Shown here piece after piece: positions 47,977 to 60,600 of a DNA stretch of 64,000 nucleotides; position 1 is the first letter of the stretch; every line of letters begins with the position of its first letter. The stretch lies in NCBI GenBank assembly GCA_029224185.1, contig CM055195.1:24199048-24263047 (forward strand), read 5' to 3'. The position numbers and the translations under genes were made by a program. Under the pieces are notes generated by a model that saw only the letters and a program-made list of their open reading frames with translations, was not told the origin of the DNA and did no database searches. Source of the stretch: Karalla daura (taxonomy: Eukaryota; Chordata; Actinopteri; Chaetodontiformes; Leiognathidae).

Positions 47977-48199
47977 CCCAACGGGCCACTGGACTCCCCT
48001 CTACGTCCCCCTCCGCCCACACCAGACCTGTCAGGGGCCTCGTGCCGTGCCGGCGCTCCAGTGTGACAAGAGTCACCCGCAGCCTGTGATCGCCCCACCC
48101 CCCACCCACTCCTCCCCTCCTCTCCTCCCTCCCCTCCCCGGTACTCGCGGGCCATAATCTGAAAGCGGTGGCATCGGAGTGGCAGGGTCCGGCGCCACC

Positions 48200-48383
48200 G
48201 GGGGGGGGGGGGCCGCGCGGCGGGGACGGGTCACTGCCGCCGTGCCCTTCAGAGGGGGGGCCGGGCGGTGGCGCCGCGTCGCCCGCGGCACGGGGTCCCC
48301 CTCTGGCGCCCGCTGAGCGTTTCACCGACACTTTGCGGCGCGGCGGGGGGACGGGTGGCGGAGGGGGGGGGGGGGGGGGGGGG
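48200..48383 (+). repeat. Two G-runs (13 G and 21 G) in a G-rich block
   Basis: G-runs at 48200-48212 and 48363-48383 are joined by sequence with many GGG and GGGG words. The plus strand therefore carries several overlapping quadruplex patterns. Confidence 0.9.
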
Positions 48384-48520
48384 CCAGACTCCCGCGCTCC
48401 AGAGAGCCAGCCCACCCACTTTTAATGAATGTGTATTCACAGCGCCGGCCGCGCTAATTGCTGCGCTCGAGGACGATCCGTTATGCGGCGGGTGGCGTGC
48501 GGCGCCGTCGTTTACGGGGG

Positions 48521-49079
48521 AGGAAAAAAATGGAGGGGGGGAAAGAGGAAAAACAACAAAAAAAACAAAAAAAAAAAGCATCTTGCAGCACTTGGGTCTT
48601 TTTTGCCTCGGCATCACTGTCCTTGGATTGCTCCGCTTTACATGTCCCAGTTGTACCTCATAGTATATTCCAAAGCTAACGATAGCAAATGTAGAATATT
48701 TTTATTGAATTCCCTTGACCCGCCCACCCGTCCACCACCCCCCCCATGCGCCCACCCCATCCCCATCTCCTTTGCGTTTTAAGAGCCATGAAATCGGCTG
48801 GGTTTGTCAGTAATGGTTGATAACTAATTCATTGGTTCTCTCTCTCTCTTTCAGAACCCAGTGGTTTTCATCTCATTTCCCCACTTTAGAAGATTCACTT
48901 TTAATCTTTTACTTAGTCCGAGTGTCTGGATTGCAGAGTCCCATGCTGGATGTTTTATATATCGTGCCAGCAATAATACTGCTTTTTTTTTTTTTGCATC
49001 TTGTAACTGATGCCCCCCCCGCCACGCACACAAAAAAATTACAATCTTGTGTTTGCATGTGTGGTTCAGTGTCTAATTA
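48521..49079. other. Non-coding stretch with A-, T- and C-runs
   Basis: A-rich patch 48529-48580, (TC)n near 48839-48852, T-run near 48985 and C-run near 49013. No exon was recognised. Confidence 0.5.
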
Positions 49080-49400
49080 GTATGTAATCTTCAATAATTC
49101 CGACATGAGTAAGCCTAGTCACTTCCACATTTCTGAGCAGGGCAACATGGTGCATAATTTTTCATATCGGAGAACAATATCAGCTGTAACTGGAGGCTAA
49201 CTGACTGGAGAACCACCCCGGGCCAGTGTTTTTGAGACTGCAGGCGATATCTATCGTAATCAAAGGCTTTTTTATGCAAATGTGTGCTGACTGACTCTTT
49301 TAGAAGTAGAAAGGCTTTTGTATTTCCTATTGAGAATCACTCTCATTAGGAAATGGAAATTGCTCTTCTAAATGAGCTGCAAAGGCAACTTACAACACCC
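49080..49400. promoter_or_regulatory. Candidate conserved non-coding element
   Basis: The most enhancer-like block I see. It carries a TCF/LEF-like atcaaag at 49259-49265, an exact octamer atgcaaat at 49274-49281, ggtgcataatttttcat upstream and cctattgagaatcactctca downstream, with no simple repeat. It abuts the CpG-rich segment at 49400. Conservation is untested. Confidence 0.3.
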
Positions 49401-50330
49401 TTGCTATGCATGTACATCATCACAGCGGCAGGTTTCCAAGCGACGCCACGGTAATTGCGCACCCGGGGTCCGGACCTTTGAATCCGCCCGCTCCCGACGA
49501 CTTGACCGACTCGCCTGGGACGGCGAACGGGAACGGGAACGGGAACGCGGGACTCGGACCCGGGCTCTCTCCGCTGAGAAAGAGCAGACGATGCGATGAG
49601 CCCCAGGGGGGAGCGGCGACGCCGTCACCCGTTTTCAGGCGCTGTCAAGCTGTGCGCCGGAACCAGGGAGGTGCGAGAGAAGCAACGGCGCCCGTTAGGG
49701 ACGAGGCAGATGACGCCGTCGCAGTTCGTTTTCACAACGGGCCAATTTCAAAACGGCGGAAGCATGGGTCGCATCGCAGTCACAGTCAGAAAAAGCTGTC
49801 AGGAATAGAAACTATTGTCGATCACTGGCGAATCGTGCCACAACCAACACAAAACGCGGCTCGAGTTGGTCTGGTCCAAAAAAAAGACACAGGTAATTAA
49901 TTTCAAAGGAGAAATACGAGCGAATCCGTCGGAAGCTGTGCAAACAGGCCCGTGAGCGGCTTCGCGGTGCGTGCGTGCAGAAGTGGATCGATTCGGGCAG
50001 GCGGCGACACCGTTCCTGATGTCTTACGTTACCGCGATCATTACGGGAGAGACGGGAGGCCTGCGAGGGTCAGAGCAACAGCGCAGAATCACAACCCCTG
50101 CCACCAGTGCAGCCGAACACAACGATCCCGGTGAGACAACATGCACAGCGACCTCTGTTAGACGCTGGACGGCAGACGAGGCGAGTGAAAACACAGATTC
50201 CTCGAGGCGGCGTTTCATTGCGCCGGACCTTTTTGCAGCAGCCTTTCGTCACCGGTGTGACACTGGTCACACTCCACGCCACGGCACACGTGCCCGTCGC
50301 GGAGGCACAGACAAGAGCGATCACATTTAA
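49401..50330. other. CpG-rich segment with a (GGGAAC)n patch
   Basis: CpG-dense, with three to four GGGAAC units at 49526-49549. The plus frame 49406-49900 (164 codons) is open, but so are other frames on both strands. Its product has no domain I recognise, only Asn/Gly repeats and a basic patch. Treated as compositional. Confidence 0.45.
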
Positions 50331-50387
50331 GGGGGTTTTAATTTGGAAAGCTGTGCTCGGGTGTGAAATGCATTATGCAATAAACTA

Positions 50388-50401
50388 TTGCCCTCTGTTG
50401 G
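50388..50401 (-). promoter_or_regulatory. CTCF-like motif
   Basis: The minus strand reads ccaacagagggcaa, matching CCASYAGRKGGCRS at 12 of 14 positions. It lies just beyond the CpG-rich segment. A chance match is possible. Confidence 0.3.
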
Positions 50402-50544
50402 GCGGCTGCGCTATCTGCATTGGCTCCGGCAGCAGCAGCGAGCGGGTTATCGGAGGAGGCAGGCTGAGAGAGTGATGTCTCCGGTGTTACAGTTTCACTG
50501 TGGAAAGAAGTAAACGCATGTACCGCGGGGTAATTCTCCTCCAT

Positions 50545-50546
<2 letters not shown>

Positions 50547-50579
<33 letters not shown>
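50547..50579. repeat. (CA)n microsatellite, about 16 units
   Basis: A near-pure CA tract. The Val/Cys-rich minus frames through it are artefacts. Confidence 0.95.
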
Positions 50580-50583
<4 letters not shown>

Positions 50584-53500
50584 CACCATGACTTTGATGT
50601 GCAGACTTCCAGTTTGTGTATTATCCCGTTCCTTTCTGTGACTCTGTTATTTTTCAGTCTAGGGCATCTGTGTTGCCAGGACTCCACACCTTCTTCTTCT
50701 TTTTTTTTTTTTTTAATGTAGTTTAGGTGGATAATTGGATAACACAGGTTTATCCTCAGCAAGCACTTTGTATGAGCAATCCAATTTCACATCCTCCTGA
50801 AGGGAAACCATTATTCTTAACCAGGGCATGATACTCCAGTCACCCTTGCGCAGAAATGCAGCACAAGGTTCTCCCCAAATCCTATCAGCCTCTAACCTTG
50901 TTACCAGCCAATCTGTATTATTGTGCTATAATTCCATATTCTGCCCTGTCCTCGCCGTGGCACCAGCGTTTGAAGAGATAAAGCTTTCGCTGCCGTTGTG
51001 TTGACAACAATGCCTTGGTGGACTGTTTGTCTTCTGTCTGTGAACACTGGCACGTTCCAGCACCCTGTTCAAACTGACGTCTCTGGTGCACATTTAACCC
51101 TTTCGCGGCCCGTGCTCAGGAGAAGGGGCGCTCTCTGTTGCACTTGCAGCACTGCTTTTTCATATTCCTGGAGATTTTAGGACGTGAAGAGATTGCGTGG
51201 TGTATCGATCGGGCCCTTCTGAATCATCAAAAGAGGCTGGCCAAGGACCTGGAGTAATTTGAGCGCATACTCATCAAATAGAAACTAATCATTTGGTCCA
51301 CCACATAATATTAAAGAATTACTTAGATAAGCAACATGAGGAATAACAAAAAAAAATGCTATAATAGACCGAGAAGAACAAAGAAAGGAAACAATTATTA
51401 AGGTGAATTTAAATGAAAGGACTCGGCAGCAGCTCCGCACATGTCTCAGATGTGCTGCCTGGGTTTGTAATTTGCAGAAAAGTTGCCTCCAGCCATCAGC
51501 CCCATTTTTTGGGCAAATGTTGTTCTGCTAGATCGGATGATTGATTTCAGGGTTGCCCGGTACTTGGCAGACCAGGCCAAGGATTTTAGCTGGTGACATT
51601 GTGAATGTGCTTCAGGATAAAGTTTGCAAAAAAATGGACTCAACACCAAGTCGGGTCTTTTATGTTCAGTGATAAATACAAAACTGAAGTCCAAATGTAT
51701 GTTTAAGCATGTGTAAAACTGTAAATCCCATCGTCCCTTGGGATCAATGAAGTTACGTCTATGTGTAAAACATTTGAACCCTATAGTGGGTGTATATATG
51801 AGCAACAGTATGACAGGTAGTATGGCTTTGCTATGATGTTGTTCACTCGTGGTAGCAGTTGTTTCTGGTTGTCTTCCATCCACCTCTAAATGATTGAATG
51901 CATCGGTAGCTGTTCCTTGCAGTAACAAAGCAAGCCAGCCTCGCCTTGTCCTCACTCATCCTCACATAATGCATCGACATGAGATTGGTGTCTTATTTTC
52001 AAAAACACACGAAATAACTGCACTTTGCAAGGTCCCTCAATATTTAAATGGTGAATCTCTTACACTCTGAGCTCAAGCAACTGTCATTGTCCTGAATGTG
52101 TGTTTCACTGATTTGTACAAACAGATAGTAATATTTTCTTTCCATGCTGTGGGTCACTATGGGTACATATTAAACTCCACTCTCGGTGGATATGAATTTA
52201 GATATTGATGCAGCAAATAATGTGGCTTATATAGATATGTTCTCAGTGAATCTTTGTAAATCCCCATCTAAGACCCTGCCTGTTGTCTCAGTCCCCCATC
52301 CCCACAGTGTCTTTCTCTCATGGATGCGTCCCTGTTTGCTGTGCCTCCACACAGCCTTATCTGACCAGCTAGAGTACTTGGAAAAGAAAATACCAGCATA
52401 ACTCAGCCTTAATAATTGGTGGATACTGTGTATATGTGGTCTCACTCTATACATATGGATATGCCGGGTTGTGAGAGATAGTTGGTAATGAGAGCTCAGT
52501 CTGTGACCTAGCTAGAACTCAACTAGCATCCTATCCTAACTGCCAGCCTGAATCTTCCCCTTCCCTGCCTTTTTGAACTTTCATGACAATCTCTGTGGGC
52601 ATATCACCACTGGTAAATTGTATATAGAATTGTGCAAACAAGCAGGTGTTTTTCAACTGGTTCACGGGGTCCCCCAGGCCTTATCTCCACCATGTCTGTG
52701 GGACGTCGGGGATCACAGTTCAGACATGGTGTACAATATTGCCAACAACACGGCATAAATACGAAAACAATGACTTACACAACTTCAGAGGGAGATGTAA
52801 CGAAACCCGCTGGAGTTCAAGAAAGACTGGAGACATCTGCGTCCCTGCGAGATTTAAATGTGTGTTGCTGGGCCTTTCATTTTTAGACCCGCAGCTCCCT
52901 GTGGGGGTTGTAAGCGTGTAATATTGTGTTTGCGTGTGCCTGCAACTAAATAACTCACTGTCAAGTGCAACCACCACGGCTCACACTTCTACCTGAATAA
53001 TCCACACACCTAATTTAACGTTTTGAAAACATTTCTTTACCACTGATTGGGCAAAGGAGAATTCCCCGGGGAGTTATTACACTGTCGGCTTGTAAGCAAC
53101 TGTTCGGGAAACGGAGGCATTTCAAAAAACACAGAGGTGCGATTTGTTTACAACCGGCGCTTGTCCTACATATGCTGAGGAAACAAACATCACTTCGCAT
53201 AACAGATCTTTGTTTTGGTTTGCGTTCATCTGCAGGTGCAGTAAGGAGGACAGAGGAACTCTGGCAAAAATACTTATTGTCGGGTCTGAAACCATTTCAT
53301 CCCTGCAGAGGGATGTAATAATTTCAGCAGTGTAATGGTTAGACCAAACTTAAACTATTGAGTAAATGACAAGGATCGTTGCGTATGTTTTTAAGCTCTC
53401 AGCAACTGAATGAACTGACTGAATATTAGTCAATCCTGCAGAACATGCTAGACTTAGCATGACTTAGCTTCTGTAGTTAGGTTTCCTCCTCCCCTCTACA

Positions 53501-55173
53501 TATTACCTCTATTCCTGTCTGATTTCATCGCTTTATATCTCTTTATCTCTATATCTCTTTACTGACATTGTTCTCTCTCTCATCGAACCTCTAATTTCAT
53601 TTGAATAAACACAGTGAAAAAGCAGTGACATAATACTGTTACGTAAGTTGGCTGTTAAAATTTAATATCTTATGACAAAAAAAAACCCCTCAAATTCTTT
53701 CACTGCACCAAAAAAGAAGAATGTTTTTTTCTTCCCCTGCCATCAGATAGTTTCTGCTGCTGCGTTACGCTGCTCCACGGCAGACAGTTTCGACGACATG
53801 GTCACGAAAGCCTCCACTCAACAGTCTTCAAAGAGCCAAATTCAGCCTCCACCTTTGATTTAAGACCTCTCACTCTACCGGAGGGTTTTACAGCGGTAGC
53901 CACAGATAGTATCTCGGTGGGTTCTTTGTCTTCAACCGACCTCCCCTGTATGGACAGAGAAGTGTATGATGGAAAATACGGAGGAGGCTTCATTGTCAAC
54001 AAAATGTGAAACGCTTTGGCTCACAATACCTACTCCACCCACTTACAATAAAATACACTGTGAATAGTACAAATTGTATAAATGTAGTATTTAAGCATTT
54101 ATCACTGAATTTGGAAGGTTGATGACCAAGCTCAATCTTTAGCTCTAGAATCAACTTTGACCTTAGCATATATCTTGATATCTTGTGAATCTTCCTTTTA
54201 AAGGCAAAAATCCACGAAACATCCACTCCGACAACAAAGCACTATGAGACCCATCTTGACAGTACTTAAATTCTGTAAAAATGTATTTTCCTAATGCGAC
54301 CGTTTTCAACAATGTGTTCTCCCAGACTGTTTGCTCAACTCAAATCATAGCAAATGATATAACATGATTCAATAATTCAAAAGGAGGCCGTTTTTTATGG
54401 ATTTATATTGTACCCTGTTGAGTGTAAGCATGGAGGAGCAGTTGGAGCTCCATTTGTAATTTTGTCCCTGCGTTCCAGCTCCAGCATCTCCCTCTGATAG
54501 TGATATTACAAATTAGACAGACTTTTATCCCTGGTGTGTATGTTATAGTGTTAGTAAACACAGTTTGATACATAGCTCCAGTATGTTTGGTTATTTTTTG
54601 TACTTTTCAATATTGTTTTCTACTGGTGTATTCAGGAAAGATGAAGTGAAATTCAAAGCTTTTGCCTGCACAATGTTAAAACAGATTAACACAATCTTAG
54701 TATGTAAGCCATTTATTTGTGGGGTATTACTTCACAAAAGTACTACAGGGCATACTGCTGCTCAGAGCCTCTAACAATGCCATATCTCATGGCTCAATGA
54801 GACATTTTCAGCCTTATAAGTACTGCTTTAATGTCCCACCTGAGACTGTTGCTCTGCCACCCCTAGGCTGTATTTCTACACGTGCAGGCGGATAAAATGA
54901 TAAAGTGATCTTCACTGTTTATTAGGCCTATGTTGACTCATTAATACTACAGGCCCATATATGGGATCTTTCCTTTCATGCACAGCTGTGTCTTCCTCAC
55001 ACTTGGCTGTAGGAGCTGCGGAAACTTCCTGCATACGCTATCATGCTGTCAAAAGTACCATAGTACTTTTAAAATTTCTCATGGGTCGTGTCTATTATTG
55101 ATTTAGCTGCCATTCTGCTCACAGCTCTGCTACTGAGGGACCTGTCAGACAGAACATACATGCATAGGAGCTC

Positions 55174-55174
55174 C

Positions 55175-55212
<38 letters not shown>

Positions 55213-55222
55213 GACACACACA
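55174..55222. repeat. (CA)n microsatellite
   Basis: About 16 CA units, then CA interrupted by AAACACAG. Confidence 0.95.
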
Positions 55223-55433
55223 TTAAACATGCAGGCAAATAGCGCCAAGTGCCACATCTGTAGTTAACAATTTCAGATGCATTTGTCCATTAACATTTTT
55301 ATACGATTCATCATTAAATATTCATGACGGACGACGGGACAGGTAAAGACTGTGAATTTTTTGACACAGCCTTGGACTCGGTGGCCCTGTGTAGTTTTGC
55401 CTCCACCACAATTCTCGAGAAGGCTTTGACAAG

Positions 55434-55440
<7 letters not shown>

Positions 55441-55467
<27 letters not shown>
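55441..55467. repeat. (GA)n microsatellite, 13 units
   Basis: A pure GA tract following a short CA tract. It opens Leu/Ser-rich minus frames. Confidence 0.95.
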
Positions 55468-56744
55468 TGCGAGGAAGATGACAGATAATCCAGTGCAGAC
55501 ACACGCGCAAAACAAAATAGAAGGAGAAAGTCTTGTTATGGCCATATCAACATTCCATTCCACAAGAAAATCTCAAACCCTAATGTGTCTCCTACCAGCT
55601 GCCAACACAAACATTTCTGCACACACAAACATCTTACTCTGGCGCCACGGCACGCGTGTTGCAGAATCCCACAACTATTTCTAAGCGTCTGAAAGTGCCT
55701 TTCCATTTCATTGTTCTCTCTGATAGTCGATGGTGCGGGGTGATCGTGTCAAGCCACCTACTCCTGGATATGCCTCACCCCGACATATTTAATGCACATT
55801 CTCCTCCAATTAATACCCAGCAAAGCTGCAGTCTTTTTCATATCTGATGAAAACTTGGGGTGGTTACCAATTAGTCTGCTGTTAATTATCTCCTTCTCCT
55901 TTGATCTCGACTATGACTGCTCTGTCAGACATACTCATTTATTCATCTTCTTTGCCTGGTGAGACAGACTTTTTTTTGGAGATTGCACAGATTGATGCAC
56001 ATTAAAAATGGCTTCAGAAGCAAGCTGGAGTCTTGTGAGAGTGCACACATGGTTGTTGCATTTTCTTTGTATGTCTGCAAGTCTTGCATCTCCAGCTCCC
56101 TGCTGCGTGGGGCCCAAAGTATTGGAGTATCATGTATACTTTTTTTTTTTCTATCTTAAGATGTCTTTGCTGCAGAAGGAAACTCAAACATTACCACTTC
56201 CACTCTCTTTTTAACTGCAACTAATATGTTTTTAATCAATACTGCCTATTATTATGCTCTACCTGCAGCCAACCTTTCTTCTGGTTCTCTGCTCAAGACA
56301 CGAAATCTCTGCCGTAAACATCAAACGAGCCTCCGGATGTGCAGGCAAGGAACTGAATATTTAAGCAGGGCTCACACTGATGAACACCGTGGCACCTCCA
56401 TTTGTGCCGAGAGATAATATTCTTAGTTCCCCCTCTGTACACTGGACGGTAAGTTGAATTCGTTTGACACCCAGGATTAGCATTAGCGTCAACGCGGAGA
56501 CAACCTCGACAACTGCCATCAGGCCCTGAGAACTGCAATGAACGGAGGGGGGGAAAAAAAGGAAGGCGTGCGCTTTGTGGTACAGTATGGCTTTGCTGAA
56601 ACATTGTGGCGTCCCTTTGAATTTGCCAGGAGTTTGAGGAAGCTTATTTTTGATACGCTAAAGCGTATCTCGCGCTTCACGTTGATATCCTTTGCTTTCA
56701 CTTACACCTTTATTCACACTGAAACAGATTTCTTCTCGCTGTGA

Positions 56745-56930
56745 TTTGGCCGACAGCCTGGATCTCTCGATGGCATTGGCCCAAACGAGTATGCAAATGG
56801 GACACGGTGCATGCATTAGGAGCGCTTTGATTTAAGCAGAATACTGCGTATACAGTACTGCTCCATCACACACTGCTTTCCAATGAGCTGATAATGCACA
56901 TTATTAAATATGTACCTTATTTAAGCAAAG
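56745..56930. promoter_or_regulatory. Candidate conserved non-coding element
   Basis: An exact octamer atgcaaat at 56791-56798 inside ggcattggcccaaacgagt and ggtgcatgcattaggagcgc, followed by ctgataatgcacattatta. Repeat-free; enhancer-like by texture only. Confidence 0.28.
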
Positions 56931-57379
56931 CACGAGCTGGGTAAGAACGCTGTACGTTTTACAGTCAACACTGAGGGGAAGTGAAAGGAGATTGAGAGAA
57001 GGCAGAGAGGAAGAGAGGGCAAGGGAGAGCTGAAAACGAGATGGAAATCTGTGTCCCTCAAGCCCTGTCTTTGAATCCCTCCAGTGAAGACTACCACTCA
57101 AGGGTAAAGGATAATCTCCAACTGAGAGACGCTTCCCTAGCTTGGCCAAAGCCTCAGCTGTGAGAAAGAAACAGCCTTCTGATCACAGTACAACAGGTTA
57201 AAGAGATTACAAATAGCTAAGTGGGCGCTGACATATGACTGTGTTTTCTAAAGACCATTTCAGTTTTGAAATGGATTCGCACTGAAACGTTTACATTGCG
57301 ATTGTTAATATAAACAAACACTGGGGGCGAAATGCTGTTTCTTCCTTTCAGGGAGGCTGAATGTCAGAGAAACCAATCG
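56931..57379. other. Non-coding stretch
   Basis: Contains a short purine-rich patch (56985-57040). Nothing else is recognised. Confidence 0.5.
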
Positions 57380-57620
57380 TTTTAATTAAGCAGATAGTTT
57401 TATGAAAGAAAATTAATGAAAACATAATCATCGCTGCTGCCATACTAATCTGCACTTCTTTTTTGTTATGTGTTCATGGAGTGGAACAATTAAAGACTGA
57501 TTGCTTTTAGAATGAGTCATATCTCCGAGGTAAGCTTGCTGTCAAACCTGTGGCAATGATTTAATTTCACTCAGCTAATCAATCTGTTATGCTCTTCACA
57601 TTTTTTAGTATAAGCACAGA
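57380..57620. promoter_or_regulatory. Candidate conserved non-coding element
   Basis: Includes cgttttaattaagcagatag, gaaaattaatgaaaac, ggaacaattaaagactgatt and cactcagctaatcaatctg. It is dense in homeodomain (TAATTA/ATTAAT) and SOX-like words and has no simple repeat. Inference only. Confidence 0.27.
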
Positions 57621-60600
57621 CACCATTTGCCGCTTCACAGGGGAATACTGTGACAGGGAGAGAAAGTCTAACAAAAGCGTTGATATCAAGTTTCCTCAGT
57701 TTTACGGCTCCAAGAAGTGAATTTCATGCTAATATGTGCTAATTATTTTCGTATTTTTTTCTTTCTTTTTTCCCCCCCTTTGCCTCTGTAAAGGAATGTT
57801 CATTTCTGCTCCGTCTGCTAGGAGAGGGTTGTCATTGCTAATGTATGGTCTGGAATAAGCAGACTCACCGCACGTCCTCCTGGGACAGCGCTAATTACGT
57901 GTTCAGAATCTGCAGCATGGCTCTCTGGGCTTTTATGCCTCTGTCACTTCTCATCCACTCAATTGGATTGGATATATCCCAAGAACAACCTACAGCCTTG
58001 ATTCCCTCTGCAAAAAACAGGTCACTGTGAGTTCGCAGGGTGTGCAATGAGTCTAATTATTGGGGTACAAGATGGGCACAGCATACATAATAACAGACCA
58101 CTCTTTGACCCCTCCCCGCACTGGGAGCAAGCACTTAGCTTTCCCACGAGGCACCACTGCCACGCTACAGCCCCGGATGTAGGCTCGACTACTTCTAAGA
58201 CGATTGTGGGTGTTAGAAGCCAAGATTCTTGGGCTTTGGGATTAGGATTTCTGGATCAACTTGGATCAGCTGCATAATGTAATCTTATTGACATGAGGAA
58301 TTATTATGACAGCCTAAACCAGAAATACAATAATCTGCATTAGACGAAGAGAGGGAAGTACAGTAGCTTCACTTGGCGAGATCGCGTCATGGCATATCTT
58401 GTTAAAGCAGCATCTTCCCAAATGAGAGGCACTGATCATTGTCTGAAGTTGCCATTTAAGCTGTGGCATGTTGGAGTTTCAGAGTTACCGTCTACCCTTC
58501 GCCCAGGTTCAAAGTCATGCATTCACCGGTTTTATTCCTGAAACAAAGACAAGGGGAGTCAAACTGTGAGAAATTGCACTTGGCACATTAAAAACCAAAC
58601 TCAAAAATACAACTTTCTTTGTCTATGTGCCCCATTTTACTCCCCTATAATCTTGAAAAGTAAACTACAGCCTAGAAGGGTGGAAAACAAGCCCATTGAC
58701 AACCTCGGAGCCCAAGGGATGCAGTTGAACGCATGCTTGGTTTGTTGTATTCGCATGTAGACCCTCCCAATTCCCTTGTCTGCGTGTGTCTCTGTCTTCT
58801 GTCTGAGGGGCAGTGGATCAGAACCCCCTATACATGCAGTACACAGTTAGCAGGTCATTCTTCTGGAGCCCCACATAGCTGTCAGAGAGCCGGGCCTGCC
58901 AGATTTATCATAGTCTCTGAATTTTGTATTTCAGGCTTGTGAGGGCAAAACTTGATGCTGACGTTCTGAGTGACAAGCTGCTTTACCGTACGGAAATTCC
59001 AACTGGACCGTTCCATATTCATGAACTGATTTAAATTCTGGCACTGTACATGGGTTCCTACAAGATATCGAGGAAGACAGTCAGTGTACCCTATTCAAAT
59101 CTCATACGGCTGTCTTTGTGGAACATTGCAAGCTGTGCAAGCAAGGGCTTAGTACGCTGGGCTGCGGGGATGTTAGTTTGTTTAGGTTCCAAAGGTTATT
59201 TCTACAGCAATAGCAGCATCGCTTTCATTGCTTTGAGGTGAACATGTGTTGTGCTGACGGAGGTTCCTTGGTATAAAGTTTCCAGCGTTTTGACACAGTG
59301 ATTTGATTAGAAATGGATTATTCTAGAGTCGGCCTGTCCTCATGCGCTCATTTTAGGAGCCTGGTCCAGCCGAGAGGTCTTTGAATGTAAAGCACGTTTA
59401 AACATATTGCACAGCCATTAAATGAAAACAGGTGAGGGACGCACCTAAGTACTAGTGTTTGCGGTAATGCGTTCCTATGTAATGTTACTATGCAACATTC
59501 ATAAATAGTTGTTCTTACATTTGTAAACTGACAAAATAAGAAAAATAAAGATTGTGCCTTTGGTTTTCTTTGAGTTTTATTGTTTGTTTTCAAGGACACT
59601 GAGGAATCTTTTGTTTAAGGCTCATTCACTGATAGTAGTGGGTTTCGATTCTGTCCAGTGCTGAGCCTTATTTAGTTAAGTACCGACTTATAATAGACCC
59701 TGTTTTGCATCTTGTTTTTGAAACACTCTGCTCCTCCGCTGCACACACAGGCACACCAACACACCTTTGTGCTTTGTGCTTACGTTTCGGGCTGATTTAC
59801 AACGAGCGTAAGAGATCTGTAGAGATGTCGGCTTCAAACGAGAACAGTTTGCATGCAACACAGAGTAGTAAGTGGTGCAGTGGCTGACCAGGAATCTTAG
59901 TCGGGCTCTCCTGTCGCTACCTTAATCCTGTCTTATCCTTTCTCCTCTGTGTCTGTCCCATATGAGCAGGTTACACTGAAGTTAGAGATCTATTAAAGCC
60001 AGTAAAAGAGTAAATAGAAAAGAGGAGGAGGATTTTGTTTAGCAGGTCAGGGGCCTAATCGACGGATATGTAGTTACAGTCACGGCAGGTGGTTAATGTG
60101 AAAATGTCAAAAAGAAAAAAACAAAAGAAACATCGACTGAAATTGTACAATTTAAATGTGTCTATGGAGCTCCAATTATACTGACAACTACTAATTGCTA
60201 AATTTTGTACTTTTTAAATATTATTAAGGGTTTCTAGACATTTAATGATTCCTGTTTTTTGTTTACTTCAGCCTGTGCTCCATGGCTTCTGAAGACATGT
60301 CCAATGTGTTATAAATACATTCAAAAAGATTTTTTTATTTATCTATTTAGTTTATGTATCTTTTATGAAGACCCAGATTGAAGCAGTGTAACATCACGGT
60401 CCTTCAATTAAAAACTTTATCATAAATCTCCAACAAGGCCAACAAGTCCAGTGTTGCTTAAGTGTGTCAACGTGTACTAAAAATGATCCCTTTCATTATA
60501 GACTTAACATCTATTACAGCCCTCAATATGACGGCAATGGAATTACATTTGGTACATGCTGTTATTAAAACTGAATACGTACGGACAATACAACTGAAAC

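Larger units (their letters stand above)
46071..48520. promoter_or_regulatory. CpG-island-like domain (strongest in the window)
   Basis: About 2.4 kb of CpG-dense sequence, broken by a TA microsatellite and a short AT-rich patch (46440-46660). It contains three long G-runs (47956-47976, 48200-48212, 48363-48383). Frames are open on both strands and in several phases (46695-47036 plus, 47018-47566 plus, 47762-48415 minus), as GC content predicts. It could include a promoter or first exon of an unidentified transcript. I cannot point to a TATA box, initiator or splice donor that decides it. Confidence 0.35.
50580..56744. other. AT-rich, repeat-poor non-coding stretch
   Basis: Low-CpG sequence with few repeats besides those listed. 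The longest frame (51446-51955 minus, 169 codons) shows no recognisable domain. A phrase at 51717-51758 (aaactgtaaatcccat ... gggatcaatgaagt) recalls a LINE 3' tail. An isolated GVPQ in frame 52573-52758 is not enough to call a reverse transcriptase. The block near 54380-54500 has an enhancer-like look. Confidence 0.45.

Noticed and set aside
47762..48415. 217-codon minus-strand frame, longest in the window
   Set aside because: It passes through three poly-G/poly-C runs that give poly-Pro, lies in CpG-rich sequence where several frames are open together, and has no domain.
51446..51955. 169-codon minus-strand frame
   Set aside because: Overlaps a LINE-tail-like phrase and shows no domain; a chance frame or repeat remnant is more likely.
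52573..52758. GVPQ word suggestive of a reverse-transcriptase motif
   Set aside because: Only four residues match, the downstream Gly-Ser motif is absent and no other RT blocks occur in any frame nearby.
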